Position numbers and translations under genes: made by a program | The notes under the pieces: model-generated | The model's input: only the letters and a program-made list of their open reading frames with translations | What the model was told of the DNA's origin: nothing | Databases searched by the model: none | Shown: positions 26,697 to 37,099 of the stretch, one piece after another | Layout: the number at the start of each line of letters is the position of its first letter | Position numbering within the stretch: position 1 is the stretch's first letter | Assembly: GCF_013248965.1 (NCBI RefSeq) | Contig: NZ_JABRVQ010000019.1 | Location: 1 to 64,000, forward strand | DNA length: 64,000 nt | From: Psychrobacter okhotskensis | Lineage (GTDB): Bacteria > Pseudomonadota > Gammaproteobacteria > Pseudomonadales > Moraxellaceae | Reading direction: 5' to 3'

Positions 26697-27026
26697 TTAT
26701 GCAGGTTTTTGTGGTTGCTTTAAGTCTAGGCCAACAGTGCATTGCTGCAAGTCTTTTTGCATTTTCTTTACATAGGGTAGGCCTGACGGGTCTTTTTTGT
26801 CTTGGGCATAGCTCTCAATTTCCCACATTTGACCGATTGTCATGTTGCTACGGACATCAATAGTGCAATTGCATAGCTTGGTCGCGTTGCTCTTGTCAGC
26901 GACTTTATACTTGACGGCACCGCTCACGCAAGTATTGATATTGTTTTGCTTAATATCGATAGCATTGGCTTGTGGCATGGCAAACAGCGCAGCGAGGGCT
27001 AGGGGTAATACGGGCAATAACTTCAT
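26697..27026 (-). CDS. Small exported protein of unknown function
   Basis: A 109-residue protein with a clear Sec signal peptide (MKLLPVLPLALAALFAMPQANA, probable cleavage after ANA). The mature part has four cysteines (one in INTCVSG, two in LCNC, one in QQCTVG), which suggests two disulfides in the periplasm. I chose the ATG at 27026 because GAGAGGA lies upstream and the signal peptide begins there; the frame continues upstream but without protein-like sequence. I do not recognise a named family. It is a single gene followed by a strong terminator. Confidence 0.75.
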   Translation of the reverse strand: MKLLPVLPLALAALFAMPQANAIDIKQNNINTCVSGAVKYKVADKSNATKLCNCTIDVRSNMTIGQMWEIESYAQDKKDPSGLPYVKKMQKDLQQCTVGLDLKQPQKPA

Positions 27027-27255
27027 AAATATCCTCTCAAAGGTGGCGGCAATTTTGTAGATTTTTACGCAGAGCAAAATAAAATGACGGTAGATAAAAA
27101 ATGGAGATAAATAGCACTTTTTCTCTACCATTTGTCTATTTAATGACAAATATAATCGTTCATACCATAGCAAGTATCACAATTAAAATACAACGGCGGC
27201 GTGCTGTGTTAATGCAAGCGAATGTTTCGCTAATGTTTAGTCATGGCGTCCGCTG

Positions 27256-27508
27256 CTATAGTCGAGGCAATTTTGAGTCAGTACAAAGCAACTGAGCACA
27301 GATATGACAATAGTAAATCATGCGAGGTTATCACCGTACCAATTTACAAATGCTTTGGTTATATATAGTCGATACTAAATAGAGTAGAGACACAACATGA
27401 AGGTGTGTGACTGTTACAAATTTTTCTTGCTTGCTGTGCCTACGCAGACAGAGGCGGCAAAAAATTTATATCAGTCACGCTGTATCTTTTTTATATTGAC
27501 CTGACTAT
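27256..27508. repeat. Composite TATAGTC repeat (modules a and b), copy B2
   Basis: Starts CTATAGTCGAGGCAATTTT and ends CTGACTATAA. Its second part carries TTTTTCTTGCTTGCTGTGCC and GACAGAGGCGGC, as in copies B1 and B3. The inner inverted repeat has drifted (TTATATCAGT). It lies between queC and the exported-protein gene and takes up half of that gap. Confidence 0.75.
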
Positions 27509-27531
27509 AACCCATATAACCAATCCAAGCG

Positions 27532-28311
27532 CTAAGATTGATAATGGGTGGGATCAGCGACACCTGCTTGGGCAAACCCTTGACGACGTAAGGTGCAGCT
27601 GTCGCAAACGCCGCAGGCAAGACCGTTGGCATCGGCTTGGTAGCAAGAAATCGTCTGGCCATAATCGACACCCAATGACAGCCCAAGCTCAATGGTCTTC
27701 GCTTTGGATAACTGCTGCAATGGCGTCTGAATGGTTAGATGATGACCAGTCACACCCGCTTTAGTCGCTAGATTCGCCATGTGCTCGAAAGCGGCGATGT
27801 ATTCAGGGCGACAATCTGGATAGCCAGAATAGTCGACTGAGCTGACGCCAATGACGATATGGTTGGCATCGATGACTTCAGCGACGGCTAGGGCATAAGA
27901 TAAGAATATGGTATTGCGTGCAGGCACATAAGTGTTTGGAATGGCATCGTTATCAATCTCATCGCGTTTCTTATTAGGGAACTTCTCTGCATCTCCGTCA
28001 GGAACGATCATGCTGTGATCGGTCAATGATGAGCCGCCCAACTGAGCGATATCAATATCGATAATACGATGATTGACCGCGGCTGTTTCTGCGATACTTT
28101 TTGCGGCGACAAGCTCACTATTGTGACGCTGACCATAGTTGAAGCTGACCGCAGTAACCGACGCATAACGCGCCTTGGCCCAATATAAGCAAGTCACTGA
28201 ATCGAGACCACCAGACAGTAGCACAACAGCATTTTGGCTTTTATGCAGTGTTGTTAAGCGCTCATCGGCTGTTTGATTTTGGGCGTTGGCTGGTGTGGTA
28301 GCGTTAGTCAT
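27532..28311 (-). CDS. queC: 7-cyano-7-deazaguanine synthase QueC
   Basis: A 259-residue PP-loop ATPase. The ATP-binding loop LSGGLDS is at 32-38. The C-terminal zinc-binding cysteines appear as [17 protein letters not shown]. It converts 7-carboxy-7-deazaguanine to preQ0 with ATP and ammonia, a step in queuosine tRNA modification. The start at 28311 gives the usual N-terminus; an in-frame ATG at 28416 would add 35 atypical residues. No other queuosine genes are adjacent and no preQ1 riboswitch-like structure was seen upstream. It is divergent from ttcA, another tRNA-modification gene. Confidence 0.93.
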   Translation of the reverse strand: MTNATTPANAQNQTADERLTTLHKSQNAVVLLSGGLDSVTCLYWAKARYASVTAVSFNYGQRHNSELVAAKSIAETAAVNHRIIDIDIAQLGGSSLTDHSMIVPDGDAEKFPNKKRDEIDNDAIPNTYVPARNTIFLSYALAVAEVIDANHIVIGVSSVDYSGYPDCRPEYIAAFEHMANLATKAGVTGHHLTIQTPLQQLSKAKTIELGLSLGVDYGQTISCYQADANGLACGVCDSCTLRRQGFAQAGVADPTHYQS

Positions 28312-28477
28312 AGTGTTGTCTATTATTGATTGGCGAAAAACGGCTATTTTAGCAAAAATACGGCTATTACAGAACCATAAAGGCGATAAGATTTTGTCCC
28401 TCGCATCGATTTTCACTACATTCTATGATTGTTTGCCCACAACGATAGCATTTATGCTAATAATTTAGCCTCATCTT

Positions 28478-28506
28478 TTCAATACCTTAGTGATTTTTGT
28501 TATAAT
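28478..28506 (+). promoter_or_regulatory. Possible sigma-70 promoter of ttcA
   Basis: A perfect -10 hexamer TATAAT at 28501-28506, with only a weak -35 (TTCAAT at 28478) 17 bases upstream. It lies 125 bases before the ttcA start. The -10 is convincing and the -35 is not. Confidence 0.4.
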
Positions 28507-28630
28507 CGCTGCGGCTTTTAGCGTCTCACTCGTGTGTCACTATTAATATTGAGACGCCTTCTGTTTTATAGCTTGCTTTATAGTCACATCATTATAGTCA
28601 CATCATCCTTGCAAAGATATTGAGTAATTT

Positions 28631-29827
28631 ATGACCGCAGCGACCTTGTTTACACCAACATTCCCTCCTCAATTTAACGAGTTGTCTACCAATGCTGACT
28701 TCGATAATCATTCTTTAGAGACTGATAGACATAGTATGGAATACGATGAGGTGAACGACGAGCTCAATGATGCTATGGACGTGGCAGCTGATAGTGAGCA
28801 TGCTGGTGTTGACTATGGCAGTGCTGAGCAATTGGCTGACGAACAAGCACTGACAGAAACAGCGATATTTCGCAAACTACAAAAAAAGCTGCGCCGCCAA
28901 GTATCTTGGGCGATTCGTGACTTCAATATGATTGAAGATGGCGATGTGGTGATGGTTTGCGTGTCAGGTGGTAAGGACAGTTATACATTGCTTGATATTT
29001 TATTGCTGCTAAAACGTATTGCGCCGATCAACTTTGATATCGTCGCGGTCAACCTTGATCAAAAGCAGCCCGGTTATCCTGAGGATATTTTGCCAGCGTA
29101 TCTGAACGAGCAGGGCATTGCTCATTATATTTTAGAAAAAGATACTTATAGTATCGTCAAAAGCGTGGTGCCAGAAGGCAAGACTTATTGCTCAGCATGT
29201 TCGCGTTTGCGTCGTGGCTCGTTATACGGTTTTGCCAAGCAGATTGGCGCGACCAAAATTGCCCTTGGTCATCACCGTGACGACATGCTCGCGACTTTCT
29301 TTTTGAACTTATTTCATGGCGGCGCGCTAAAATCGATGCCGCCAAAATTGCTCAGCGACGACAAGCAAAACATGCTCATTCGCCCTTTGGCATACGTTGA
29401 AGAAAAAGACATCATTGAATACGCACGCCTCAAAGCGTTTCCGATTATCCCGTGCAACTTATGTGGTAGCCAGACCAATCTACAGCGCGCTATTATTAAT
29501 GACATGCTACGCGAATGGGATAATGCTCATCCGCAGCGTTTGGCCTCTATCTTTAAGGCCATGCAAAACGTTGCTCCTTCACAATTAGCAGACCGTGAGT
29601 TATTCGATTTTGAACACTTAAGTCTCGACCGTGACGACAATGAGCGCTTATTTGAAGGGGATAATATTCAAGCAGGGCAGACAGATAGCTTGGCTGACAT
29701 CGGCCTACCAGTCGCGCCAAAAACGCAAACTTTTAATCCAAAGTTTGCTAGTAAGCAACAGACAGACAAAGCGATAGAAAGCAGTCGACCAACACAGAAG
29801 ATTCCAACGATCAACCCTGTTATCTAG
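28631..29827 (+). CDS. ttcA: tRNA 2-thiocytidine biosynthesis protein TtcA
   Basis: A 398-residue PP-loop sulfurtransferase. The SGGKDS loop is at 112-117, and two CxxC motifs (YCSAC and CNLCG) hold the [4Fe-4S] cluster. It thiolates cytidine 32 of certain tRNAs. The protein is longer than E. coli TtcA (311 residues) at both ends: an acidic N-terminal tail of about 75 residues and a C-terminal tail of about 65 residues. Both are low in conserved motifs and probably disordered. It is monocistronic and ends before a module-b repeat and a two-way terminator. Confidence 0.93.
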   Translation: MTAATLFTPTFPPQFNELSTNADFDNHSLETDRHSMEYDEVNDELNDAMDVAADSEHAGVDYGSAEQLADEQALTETAIFRKLQKKLRRQVSWAIRDFNMIEDGDVVMVCVSGGKDSYTLLDILLLLKRIAPINFDIVAVNLDQKQPGYPEDILPAYLNEQGIAHYILEKDTYSIVKSVVPEGKTYCSACSRLRRGSLYGFAKQIGATKIALGHHRDDMLATFFLNLFHGGALKSMPPKLLSDDKQNMLIRPLAYVEEKDIIEYARLKAFPIIPCNLCGSQTNLQRAIINDMLREWDNAHPQRLASIFKAMQNVAPSQLADRELFDFEHLSLDRDDNERLFEGDNIQAGQTDSLADIGLPVAPKTQTFNPKFASKQQTDKAIESSRPTQKIPTINPVI

Positions 29828-29866
29828 TGGTCTGTTTTATTGAAGGGAATTTGGAAAGATTGCTGA

Positions 29867-30006
29867 CTATGGTCAAAATATCCTAAAAGCGCGAAGATAT
29901 TGCTGATATCAGTGTTTCGTAGCCTCTATCTGCGCAGGCACAGCAAGTCAGAAAAATGGATATCAGCAGTGCGTTATGGTTCGATATTACTTTTCATTGA
30001 CTATAG
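29867..30006 (-). repeat. Module b of the TATAGTC repeat, solo copy B3
   Basis: Exactly 140 bp, the same length as module b at 21904-22043, in the opposite orientation. It runs from CTATGGTC to GACTATAG and keeps the TGCTGATATC/GATATCAGCA inner inverted repeat around CTTGCTGTGCCTGCGCAGA. No module a is attached. Confidence 0.82.
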
Positions 30007-30021
30007 CTAAATGATAACAAT

Positions 30022-30061
30022 AAAAAAACCAGCTCATTATTGATTAATGGCTGGTTTTTTT
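30022..30061. terminator. Bidirectional terminator between ttcA and the FixH-like gene
   Basis: AAAAAACCAGC and GCTGGTTTTTTT form a hairpin extended by CATTA/TAATG. It lies between convergent genes ending at 29827 and 30115. Confidence 0.82.
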
Positions 30062-30114
30062 ATGTCTTAATAAGTTGATTATTCGCTGAATATACGAAAT
30101 CTAATTTATATAAA

Positions 30115-30696
30115 TTAACTTTCTGCAAAGACCGGTAGCGGGTCAAAACTAACCTCTGAACGTGGTAATTTCGCCACATCTTGCATACGCCAATCGTCTT
30201 TGCCTTCATTACTCACTTGCAAATAATACTTGGCTTTTACCGGATCAATATCTGCTTTGGCAGTGTATTTATTGCCTTCTTGATGCTGTAGCACCACATC
30301 ACGATCTTTTTTAATGTCGGTGGCATGCGAAATCGATAAATCCAAGGTATCTGGATAAGTAATTGGTGTGCCATTAAGCAACTTACCTGACTGCAGGCTC
30401 TGTTCAGGATAATTTAAATAAAACACAATATTGCCATTATCGGCAAATTGCATTTTGCCATGCAGGTCCAAATCATAAGTTAGCTTATCACGTGACACGT
30501 CATGATAGAGCGTCTTGCCATCCATATACCAGTCGTCACGAACCACACTGTCACGAATCTGGTAGGAGTAATAAACAAACCAGAGGCAAGCAATCACCAC
30601 AAAGGCTGGCATGCCAATCACAAAGATAACCACCATATAGTTTTTATACCATGGCTGGCTATCTTGATGCTTAAAGTTCGGTGCTGGAGTAGACAT
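30115..30696 (-). CDS. FixH family protein
   Basis: A 193-residue protein with one N-terminal membrane helix (NYMVVIFVIGMPAFVVIACLW, about 20-40) and a periplasmic beta-rich domain. The layout is that of FixH/CcoH, a small assembly partner of cbb3-type cytochrome oxidase, and it lies just downstream of ccoG. Conserved-looking blocks are WYKN before the helix and YYLQVSNEGKDDWRM near the end. I chose ATG 30696, with AGG upstream, over an ATG at 30732. It probably helps copper or subunit assembly of the oxidase; this is from family and context. Confidence 0.8.
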   Translation of the reverse strand: MSTPAPNFKHQDSQPWYKNYMVVIFVIGMPAFVVIACLWFVYYSYQIRDSVVRDDWYMDGKTLYHDVSRDKLTYDLDLHGKMQFADNGNIVFYLNYPEQSLQSGKLLNGTPITYPDTLDLSISHATDIKKDRDVVLQHQEGNKYTAKADIDPVKAKYYLQVSNEGKDDWRMQDVAKLPRSEVSFDPLPVFAES

Positions 30697-30871
30697 AAAA
30701 TACCTATTAATCAAATAGCTGTTCATAGACATCTGGTTATCAGATAGCTATACAGTGGTATCGACAGATAAATTGACGGCTAATGCCTGTCAGTTTAATG
30801 ATAATGTACAACCCGCTTGCCGATGACGAACGGGTAAAATATATAAATCTAGACGTAACAGACTCAAGTGT

Positions 30872-32281
30872 TTACTGACCTTGGGTAGTAAAGACGTTTT
30901 GTTTGCTGACCATATACTTGCCATCATTACTATTCACATTTAGGGTAACCGGTGTTTGACCAGATTCAACGACATCAGGATCACCATAAATACTGACAGG
31001 CATGTCAAAGCTTTCACCCGCTTCTAATGGTACATCGTTAAAACGCAATTCTAAACTCAGGCCTTCTTGCGGGGCAAGGGTTATCTTATAGGTATGCGGT
31101 TCTTGGGTTTTATTGGTTAGCTTGACGATATAGCTGTTTTCAATCATACCTTGAGTGTTGATCGACGATAACTGGTTGCGGTCACGGCGAATGTCAATCT
31201 CTAGAGGTACGCGATCGGTCAAGGCATAAACAACACCACCACAAAGTACAGTCAGTAAGGTTAAATAGGCAAAAAAGCGTGGGCGTAGCACTCGACTTTT
31301 CTCTTTCTCTGCCAGTTGCCGTTCTGTGGTATAGCGAATCAAACCACGAGGATAACCGACCTTATCCATGACTTCATTACAGGCATCGACGCACGCAGCA
31401 CACTGAATACAAGCCACTTGTAAGCCATCACGAATATCGATACCAGTCGGGCAGACCTGCACACACATGGTACATTCAATGCAGTCGCCCAGGTGCTCTG
31501 GATTTGTGCCTTTTTTACGGGCACCGCGAGGCTCACCGCGCTCATAATCATAGGAGACAATGAGTGTATCTTTATCAAACATGACGCTTTGAAAGCGACC
31601 ATAAGGGCAGATCTGAACACACATCTGCTCACGCATGTAGCCAGCATTTACATAGGTAGAAAAGGCAAAGATAAAGACCGATACCCAAATCCACGTAGGC
31701 CAATCAGGGAAGGGAATGGCGCCTATCATCTGCCAGCTATGATATAAGCTGTCGGTGCCAGAGACGTAGCTGACGAAAGTAGTCGCCGTAATCATTGAAA
31801 AAACAAACCAAATAGAATATACCAAACCACGTTTAAAAGCTTTTTTTGCACTCATTGGTTCTTTATCGAACTTCATGCGCTTATTACGGTCACCAATCAC
31901 CCATTTTTCAACATACTGATATAGATGTGTCCAGATCGTTTGGGGACACGCATAGCCACACCATACCCGACCAGCGTACACCGTTACCATAAACAAGGTA
32001 AAAGCGGCGATCAGCGCAAACGCAGCAATGAAATAAAAATCCTGAGTCAAAAAGGTCATACCAAAAATATAGTAATGCTGCGAGGGCACATCAAACCATA
32101 TTGCCTGCCTATCATTATAACGCAGCCATGGCAGTAACAAAAACAGCGCCAAAAAGGCATACATACTAACGACGCGGATATTTTGATAAAAACCCGTGAT
32201 AAATCGAGGATGAATACGATGCTTGGTGGCATCAAGATCAATCTGCTGTACAGGGATTTTATTGGGTTGTGGTGCTGACAT
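30872..32281 (-). CDS. ccoG: Cytochrome c oxidase accessory protein CcoG
   Basis: A 469-residue membrane protein with about five transmembrane segments. Two ferredoxin-like cluster sites lie at about 267-301 (CIECTMCVQVCP and CIQCAACVDAC), and upstream CGYACP and CVQICPYG motifs precede them. The C-terminus (about 350-469) is an Ig-like periplasmic domain. CcoG (also called RdxA or FixG) is thought to reduce Cu2+ for assembly of the cbb3 oxidase copper centre. ATG follows GAGGC. It is separated from ccoP by a 507-base gap with a terminator, so it is a distinct transcription unit that also reads into the FixH-like gene. Confidence 0.93.
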   Translation of the reverse strand: MSAPQPNKIPVQQIDLDATKHRIHPRFITGFYQNIRVVSMYAFLALFLLLPWLRYNDRQAIWFDVPSQHYYIFGMTFLTQDFYFIAAFALIAAFTLFMVTVYAGRVWCGYACPQTIWTHLYQYVEKWVIGDRNKRMKFDKEPMSAKKAFKRGLVYSIWFVFSMITATTFVSYVSGTDSLYHSWQMIGAIPFPDWPTWIWVSVFIFAFSTYVNAGYMREQMCVQICPYGRFQSVMFDKDTLIVSYDYERGEPRGARKKGTNPEHLGDCIECTMCVQVCPTGIDIRDGLQVACIQCAACVDACNEVMDKVGYPRGLIRYTTERQLAEKEKSRVLRPRFFAYLTLLTVLCGGVVYALTDRVPLEIDIRRDRNQLSSINTQGMIENSYIVKLTNKTQEPHTYKITLAPQEGLSLELRFNDVPLEAGESFDMPVSIYGDPDVVESGQTPVTLNVNSNDGKYMVSKQNVFTTQGQ

Positions 32282-32788
32282 AAACGTGCCTCTTTAAAAA
32301 AAGAATCAGTCTGCTGGCATGATGAACAAACACCTATAATAAAAAGATGTTGGAATGTGCGATGTTATCAATGTCAGTAAGTAGCTGAGTAGGATAATCA
32401 CTGTAAAAAACAGCGAACCCTGCTACCAAATGAGCGATTGTAAATAGCCAATTACGATTGAACCACTCATACTAAAAATAGCGACAGATAAGTGGTGTTT
32501 AAGTTTTGCTATTTTAACATTCTCCCTACTATAAATGGGGTGATAATGTTAAAACACAATCATTATATAAGAATAATAAATGTCATGTAGTGATATAAAA
32601 TAAACTGGTCGGCATAGAGGTGCAAGTGCAAGTAATTGGCCAAATAAAGCGAATATTATGACAAGGATAATGAGGTCATTAACTCAACACCTTTAGCACA
32701 ACAGCCAAACAAAAGGGAGAACTGCAATAACAGTCCTCCCTTTTTTCTATCTTATCCATTTATCGTATCAAGAATGACTAAATCAATC
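32282..32788. other. Gap between ccoG and ccoP
   Basis: This 507-base AT-rich stretch holds the ccoP terminator (32711-32746) and must hold the ccoG promoter. No gene, repeat-family copy or clear FNR-type palindrome (TTGAT-N4-ATCAA) is visible. Confidence 0.4.
32711..32746 (-). terminator. Terminator of the ccoNOQP operon
   Basis: A GGGAG-ACTG / CAGT-CTCCC stem (one mismatch) flanked by AAAA and TTTTTT. It lies 42 bases past the ccoP stop and could work on both strands. Confidence 0.75.
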
Positions 32789-33928
32789 TTAGTTAACAGT
32801 AGCTGCTGCTTCGTTCGGCGCAGTAGCAGTAACTGGTAGCGCTTGAGCGGCTTTAGCGGGCTTGTCTGATAAAGAGTAAATATAAGCAGCAAGTAGCATG
32901 ATACGCTCATTACCTAGCTTGGTTTCCCACTGCGGCATAACACCAGCACGACCATAACGTAGTGTATTTCGTACCGTTTCGCGATCGCCGCCATACAGCC
33001 AGATATTATCAGTCAAGTTAGGTGCACCTGCTGAGATCATTCCTTTACCATCTTTATCATGGCACAAGGCACAATTTTGCTGAAAGATTGCACTGCCTTG
33101 AGCGACCAAAGTTTGATCGAGCTTGCCGTTATCTTTGCTACCGTTGTTAGCAGATAGTGATAGTACATACTCTGATGCCGCACGCACACCATCTTCACCA
33201 ATCTGATCACGCCATGCTGGCATGCCACCAACGCGACCATTATGTAGTGTGGTCAAGATATTTTGTGCTTCACCACCGTACAGCCAGTCGTTATCAGTCA
33301 AGTTGGGATAACCTGTTGCTCCTTTCGCATTAGAGCCATGGCATACCGAGCAGTTCTGTAAAAACAAACGGCTACCGACCTTTAGAGCGTTCGGATTTTC
33401 AGATAGCTTTTCGACGTAAGGGGCAAGCTCTGCAATTTTTCCATCGATCTGCGTTTGCAAATCTGCAGGTGGCGTCTCACTACGGCGCATAGTTGCTTGC
33501 AATTCATTAAGCGTACCTAACGTTTGGGTAGCTTCAGCAGCGTTTGCTTTAACCAAAATACTTTTTTCAAAGTTATCCGTAAAGACTTTGTTATTCTTTT
33601 CAAGCTCACTAGCTAATTCAGTGTGTGAGGTCCAAGCAACGGTTTCGCCGTCAACTTCTACAGTCGCGATACCATCCCAATGCTTGGGGAACATTGCTGG
33701 AAAAAATATCCAATAGGCTATTGCCCAAACAATTGAGCCAAAGAATATTACTAACCACCATTTAGGCAGCGGTTTGTCGTATTCTGTGATACCGTCATAC
33801 TCATGACCAGTGGTGCCGTCTTCCTCTACTTCTGGTTTAAACTTCAACACCATTAATAAGACACCTAGAATAAAAAGCCAACAGGCGAAACTTAGTATGG
33901 TAATCCAAGAACTCCAAAAAAATGTCAT
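32789..33928 (-). CDS. ccoP: cbb3-type cytochrome c oxidase subunit III (CcoP, diheme)
   Basis: A 379-residue subunit with two N-terminal membrane helices (about 8-28 and 58-77). Two class I cytochrome c domains follow, with heme motifs CSVCH at 193-197 and CALCH at 286-290 and later methionines (GGMPAW, GVMPQW) as axial ligands. It passes electrons from soluble cytochromes to CcoO and CcoN. An extra stretch of about 90 residues between the second helix and the first heme domain is alanine- and glutamate-rich. It overlaps ccoQ by four bases (ATGA) and ends the operon. Confidence 0.95.
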   Translation of the reverse strand: MTFFWSSWITILSFACWLFILGVLLMVLKFKPEVEEDGTTGHEYDGITEYDKPLPKWWLVIFFGSIVWAIAYWIFFPAMFPKHWDGIATVEVDGETVAWTSHTELASELEKNNKVFTDNFEKSILVKANAAEATQTLGTLNELQATMRRSETPPADLQTQIDGKIAELAPYVEKLSENPNALKVGSRLFLQNCSVCHGSNAKGATGYPNLTDNDWLYGGEAQNILTTLHNGRVGGMPAWRDQIGEDGVRAASEYVLSLSANNGSKDNGKLDQTLVAQGSAIFQQNCALCHDKDGKGMISAGAPNLTDNIWLYGGDRETVRNTLRYGRAGVMPQWETKLGNERIMLLAAYIYSLSDKPAKAAQALPVTATAPNEAAATVN

Positions 33929-34107
33929 TTTTTATCCTTATTGCGCCACTCTTCAGATGAGGTGCGTTGCTCCTCATCATCAAGCGCAAGTTGTGCATCT
34001 TCTTCGAAGCGTTTTTTGTTTTTTGGCGAATACGCCCACCATGCAAGGGCTACAAAAGCCACAAAGGCAGAAACGGTTCCAAGTATCTGTAATTCAACAA
34101 GCCCCAT
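33925..34107 (-). CDS. ccoQ: cbb3-type oxidase subunit CcoQ
   Basis: A 60-residue protein with one membrane helix (LGTVSAFVAFVALAWWAY, about 9-26) and a charged cytoplasmic tail that starts SPKNKKRFEED. This is the usual form of CcoQ/FixQ, which stabilises the CcoP subunit. Its start overlaps the ccoO stop by one base and its stop overlaps the ccoP start by four, so the three are translationally linked. Confidence 0.9.
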   Translation of the reverse strand: MGLVELQILGTVSAFVAFVALAWWAYSPKNKKRFEEDAQLALDDEEQRTSSEEWRNKDKK

Positions 34108-34745
34108 TAGCGCTGTCCTTCCATTGCCGTACCTAACTGTTGCAGATAGGCAACCAGAGCATCAAGCTCAGTCGCCCCTAGAACAGCATCAGGAGCACCT
34201 TCGATGTCCTCTTCAGTGTAAGGAACACCAAACCGGTCACGGAATAAACGCATCTTAGTTTGAACGTTTGTACCGTTGACTTCGTTAGTCGCAAGCCAAG
34301 GGAATCCTGGCATAACTGACTCAGGAACTAATGAACGTGGATCAATAAGATGCTGTTTTTGCCAATCTTCTGAATAGCGACCACCAACACGTGCTAGATC
34401 AGGTCCAGTACGCTTAGAACCCCATAAGAACGGGTGATCCCATGTTGATTCAGCAGCACGTGAATACGGTCCATAACGTTCAACTTCTGCACGTAGCGGA
34501 CGAACCATCTGAGTGTGACAGACGTGACAACCTTCACGGATATAGATATCACGACCTTCGAATTCAAGTGCAGTCCAAGGCTCCATAGCAGGCAGTGGAG
34601 CATTCACACCACCATCTTCAGAACTCTTATTATCATAAATCAGCGGTACAATCTCGACTAGGGTTGCGAAGCTAATAGCAATAACAATACCGATGACCAA
34701 CAAACCTGTGTTTTTTTCAATAATCTCATGCGGTGTACCAGCCAT
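34107..34745 (-). CDS. ccoO: cbb3-type oxidase subunit II (CcoO, monoheme)
   Basis: A 212-residue subunit with one N-terminal membrane helix (about 13-35) and a single heme c motif CHVCH at 73-77, followed by the family block [15 protein letters not shown]. The axial methionine is probably in VMPGFPW. It relays electrons from CcoP to the catalytic subunit. It lies nine bases downstream of ccoN. Confidence 0.95.
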   Translation of the reverse strand: MAGTPHEIIEKNTGLLVIGIVIAISFATLVEIVPLIYDNKSSEDGGVNAPLPAMEPWTALEFEGRDIYIREGCHVCHTQMVRPLRAEVERYGPYSRAAESTWDHPFLWGSKRTGPDLARVGGRYSEDWQKQHLIDPRSLVPESVMPGFPWLATNEVNGTNVQTKMRLFRDRFGVPYTEEDIEGAPDAVLGATELDALVAYLQQLGTAMEGQR

Positions 34746-34754
34746 GATCGCTCC

Positions 34755-36236
34755 TTATACGTTAGCTGTCGAGGTTTTATCGACACTAGGTTCGTGATCC
34801 GTGGGATCAGCGATATCTATAGGTTTACCTTCTGGCATCTTGATCGTACGATAGCAATTATAAGCCATTACGAACATGCCTGATACATACAGCAAACCAC
34901 CAAAAGCACGACCCATATAGGGAAAATGTGAGAACTCAACCGTATCAACAAAACTATATACTAAAGTACCATCTGGATTAGTAGCCAACCACATCATGCC
35001 TTGGCCGATACCTGAAATCCACATTGAGACGATATAGAAGATAGTACCTGCAGTCGCTAGCCAGAAATGGGTGGTGATTAAGCTGATAGAGTACATTTTT
35101 GGCTTATTATAAATACGTGGTAGTAAAACGTATAATGAACCAATAGTTATCATACCTACCCAGCCAAGCGCACCTGAGTGTACGTGACCAATCGTCCAAT
35201 CTGTATTATGTGATAATGCGTTTACCGTTTTAATAGCCATCATTGGGCCTTCAAATGTAGACATGGCATAGAATGACAAAGCTACAATCATAAAGCGAAT
35301 AATCGGATCGGTACGCAATTTATCCCAGCTGCCTGACAAAGTCAGTACACCATTAATCATACCACCCCAAGAAGGTGCGAATAGAATAATAGAAAATACC
35401 ATCCCTAATGACTGTGTCCAGTCTGGTAGCGCTGAATAATGTAAATGGTGAGCACCAGCCCACATATATGAAGCAATCAATGCCCAAAAGTGAACGATAG
35501 ACAAGCGGTATGAATAAATAGGACGACCAATCTGCACAGGGACAAAGTAATACATCATTCCCAAGAACGCTACCGTGAGATAAAAGCCTACCGCACCATG
35601 TCCCCACCACCACTGCACCATGGCATCAGTTGCGCCACCAAATAGCGAATAAGACTTAAAGGCGCTAACTGGAATAGCCATACTGTTAACAATATGCAAT
35701 AGTGCAATCGTAATAATAAAGGCTGCAAAGAACCAGTTGGCGACATAGATATGAGAGGTTTTACGCTTGACGAGAGTACCGAAGAAGACGATAGCATAGG
35801 ATATCCATACCAAAGCAATCAAAATATCAATCGGCCACTCAAGCTCAGCATATTCCTTAGTCGAGGTCAAACCCAGTGGTAGAGTAATAACAGCGGATAC
35901 GATAACCGCTTGCCATCCCCAAAAGGTAAACCACGCAAGGTAGGGGGCAAATAACCTCGTCTTACAAGTCTTTTGGACAATGTAATAAGAAGTTGCGAAT
36001 AGGGCACAGCCGCCGAACGCAAAAATAACGGAATTGGTATGCAGTGGTCTTAAACGACTAAATGTTATCCATGGAATGTCAGCATTAAGAGCTGGCCAAA
36101 CCAACTCTGACGCAATGAACACACCAAGGCTCATGCCGACGATGCCCCATACCAAGGTCATGATAGTAAAAAATCTTACGATAGTGATTTCATACTCACC
36201 ATCAACTGGGGTGACTGCTGTTTTTTGTAAACTCAT
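34755..36236 (-). CDS. ccoN: cbb3-type cytochrome c oxidase subunit I (CcoN)
   Basis: A 493-residue catalytic subunit with about twelve membrane helices and the conserved histidines of the heme-copper family. Examples are [11 protein letters not shown] (heme b ligand), [12 protein letters not shown] (CuB ligand), [14 protein letters not shown] (CuB ligands) and [16 protein letters not shown] (heme ligands). It reduces O2 to water with high affinity and pumps protons at low oxygen. It is the first gene of ccoNOQP. The upstream 860-base gap should hold an oxygen-responsive promoter, but I find no perfect FNR site. Confidence 0.96.
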   Translation of the reverse strand: MSLQKTAVTPVDGEYEITIVRFFTIMTLVWGIVGMSLGVFIASELVWPALNADIPWITFSRLRPLHTNSVIFAFGGCALFATSYYIVQKTCKTRLFAPYLAWFTFWGWQAVIVSAVITLPLGLTSTKEYAELEWPIDILIALVWISYAIVFFGTLVKRKTSHIYVANWFFAAFIITIALLHIVNSMAIPVSAFKSYSLFGGATDAMVQWWWGHGAVGFYLTVAFLGMMYYFVPVQIGRPIYSYRLSIVHFWALIASYMWAGAHHLHYSALPDWTQSLGMVFSIILFAPSWGGMINGVLTLSGSWDKLRTDPIIRFMIVALSFYAMSTFEGPMMAIKTVNALSHNTDWTIGHVHSGALGWVGMITIGSLYVLLPRIYNKPKMYSISLITTHFWLATAGTIFYIVSMWISGIGQGMMWLATNPDGTLVYSFVDTVEFSHFPYMGRAFGGLLYVSGMFVMAYNCYRTIKMPEGKPIDIADPTDHEPSVDKTSTANV

Positions 36237-37099
36237 TGGATGATTCCTTTACAGCCTGAATGATCAACAGAATTAACTAACTCTCCGCGTTATCTGTAGC
36301 AACTAAACCGGTGCAGGCAGATAATCATTGCGGTACATGCTGTTCTTTGACTCATTTATTATCTTAGAGTTATTAACTATCAAGCTAAGCTTCCATTTAG
36401 TATCAGTTGATGCAAAGAGGAAGAGGGTAGCGCTAGAAACACGCAGCGCTTACAACCAGTTGATAGTAGGATTGTTAATAACTCGTTAAGGTAAATAAAG
36501 AGTGGCACCGTATATAAGCATCAAACATCTAGCGATGTTAAGGATTTATCTTAATTGTTACTAAAAACAACAGTACTAACGAAGATAAATACTGGTATCC
36601 ATCTGGCAATAAAACGTCATTAACCATTGATGTATGCTAGCGGTGGCTGACAAAAAAACAGGTTAACGTAATGTTTAGTTAAAACTCCCGACTCTGTTTA
36701 AGGGTATTGTAACGCAATCCTAATGAAATATCATCAGAACTATGCGGCAAAATACAAACTCTTTGGTAAAACTCTGCGTAGACAACTTATTATTGCACTG
36801 CTATTGGCTCATTTTATACCCAATTTCAGAACTATTCTAGAGGCCGAAACAATACGATTTACAAGGTATACTTGTAAAGTACAGGAAAATTTTTGTAACA
36901 ATTGCAACACTAGCCTTATAAATAGGTTTTACTTATCATCAAATCGCCCTTTATAATGAGATTGAAAAGTATCGATAGTAGATTTTCTACACATTGTTAT
37001 CATAACGATGGCACAATAACGATTTTAATCACTTGAATACGATTGGGCGGCAGTAATTAATACGGTTAGCCTAGCACCCTATTCATTAAGGACAATAAT
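36237..37099. other. Long intergenic region upstream of ccoN
   Basis: This 863-base AT-rich divergent gap lies between ccoN (minus) and the SCP2-like gene (plus). A short frame at 36723-36956 has no ribosome site and poor protein character. Several TTGAT or ATCAA half-sites occur (for example near 36380 and 36408) but not with FNR spacing. No repeat-family copy is present. Confidence 0.4.

Noticed and set aside
36723..36956. 77-codon open frame upstream of the SCP2-like gene
   Set aside because: Poor protein character, no ribosome site, and an AT-rich intergenic setting.
36237..37099. FNR box for ccoN
   Set aside because: Several TTGAT and ATCAA half-sites are present but none with the four-base spacing; not called.
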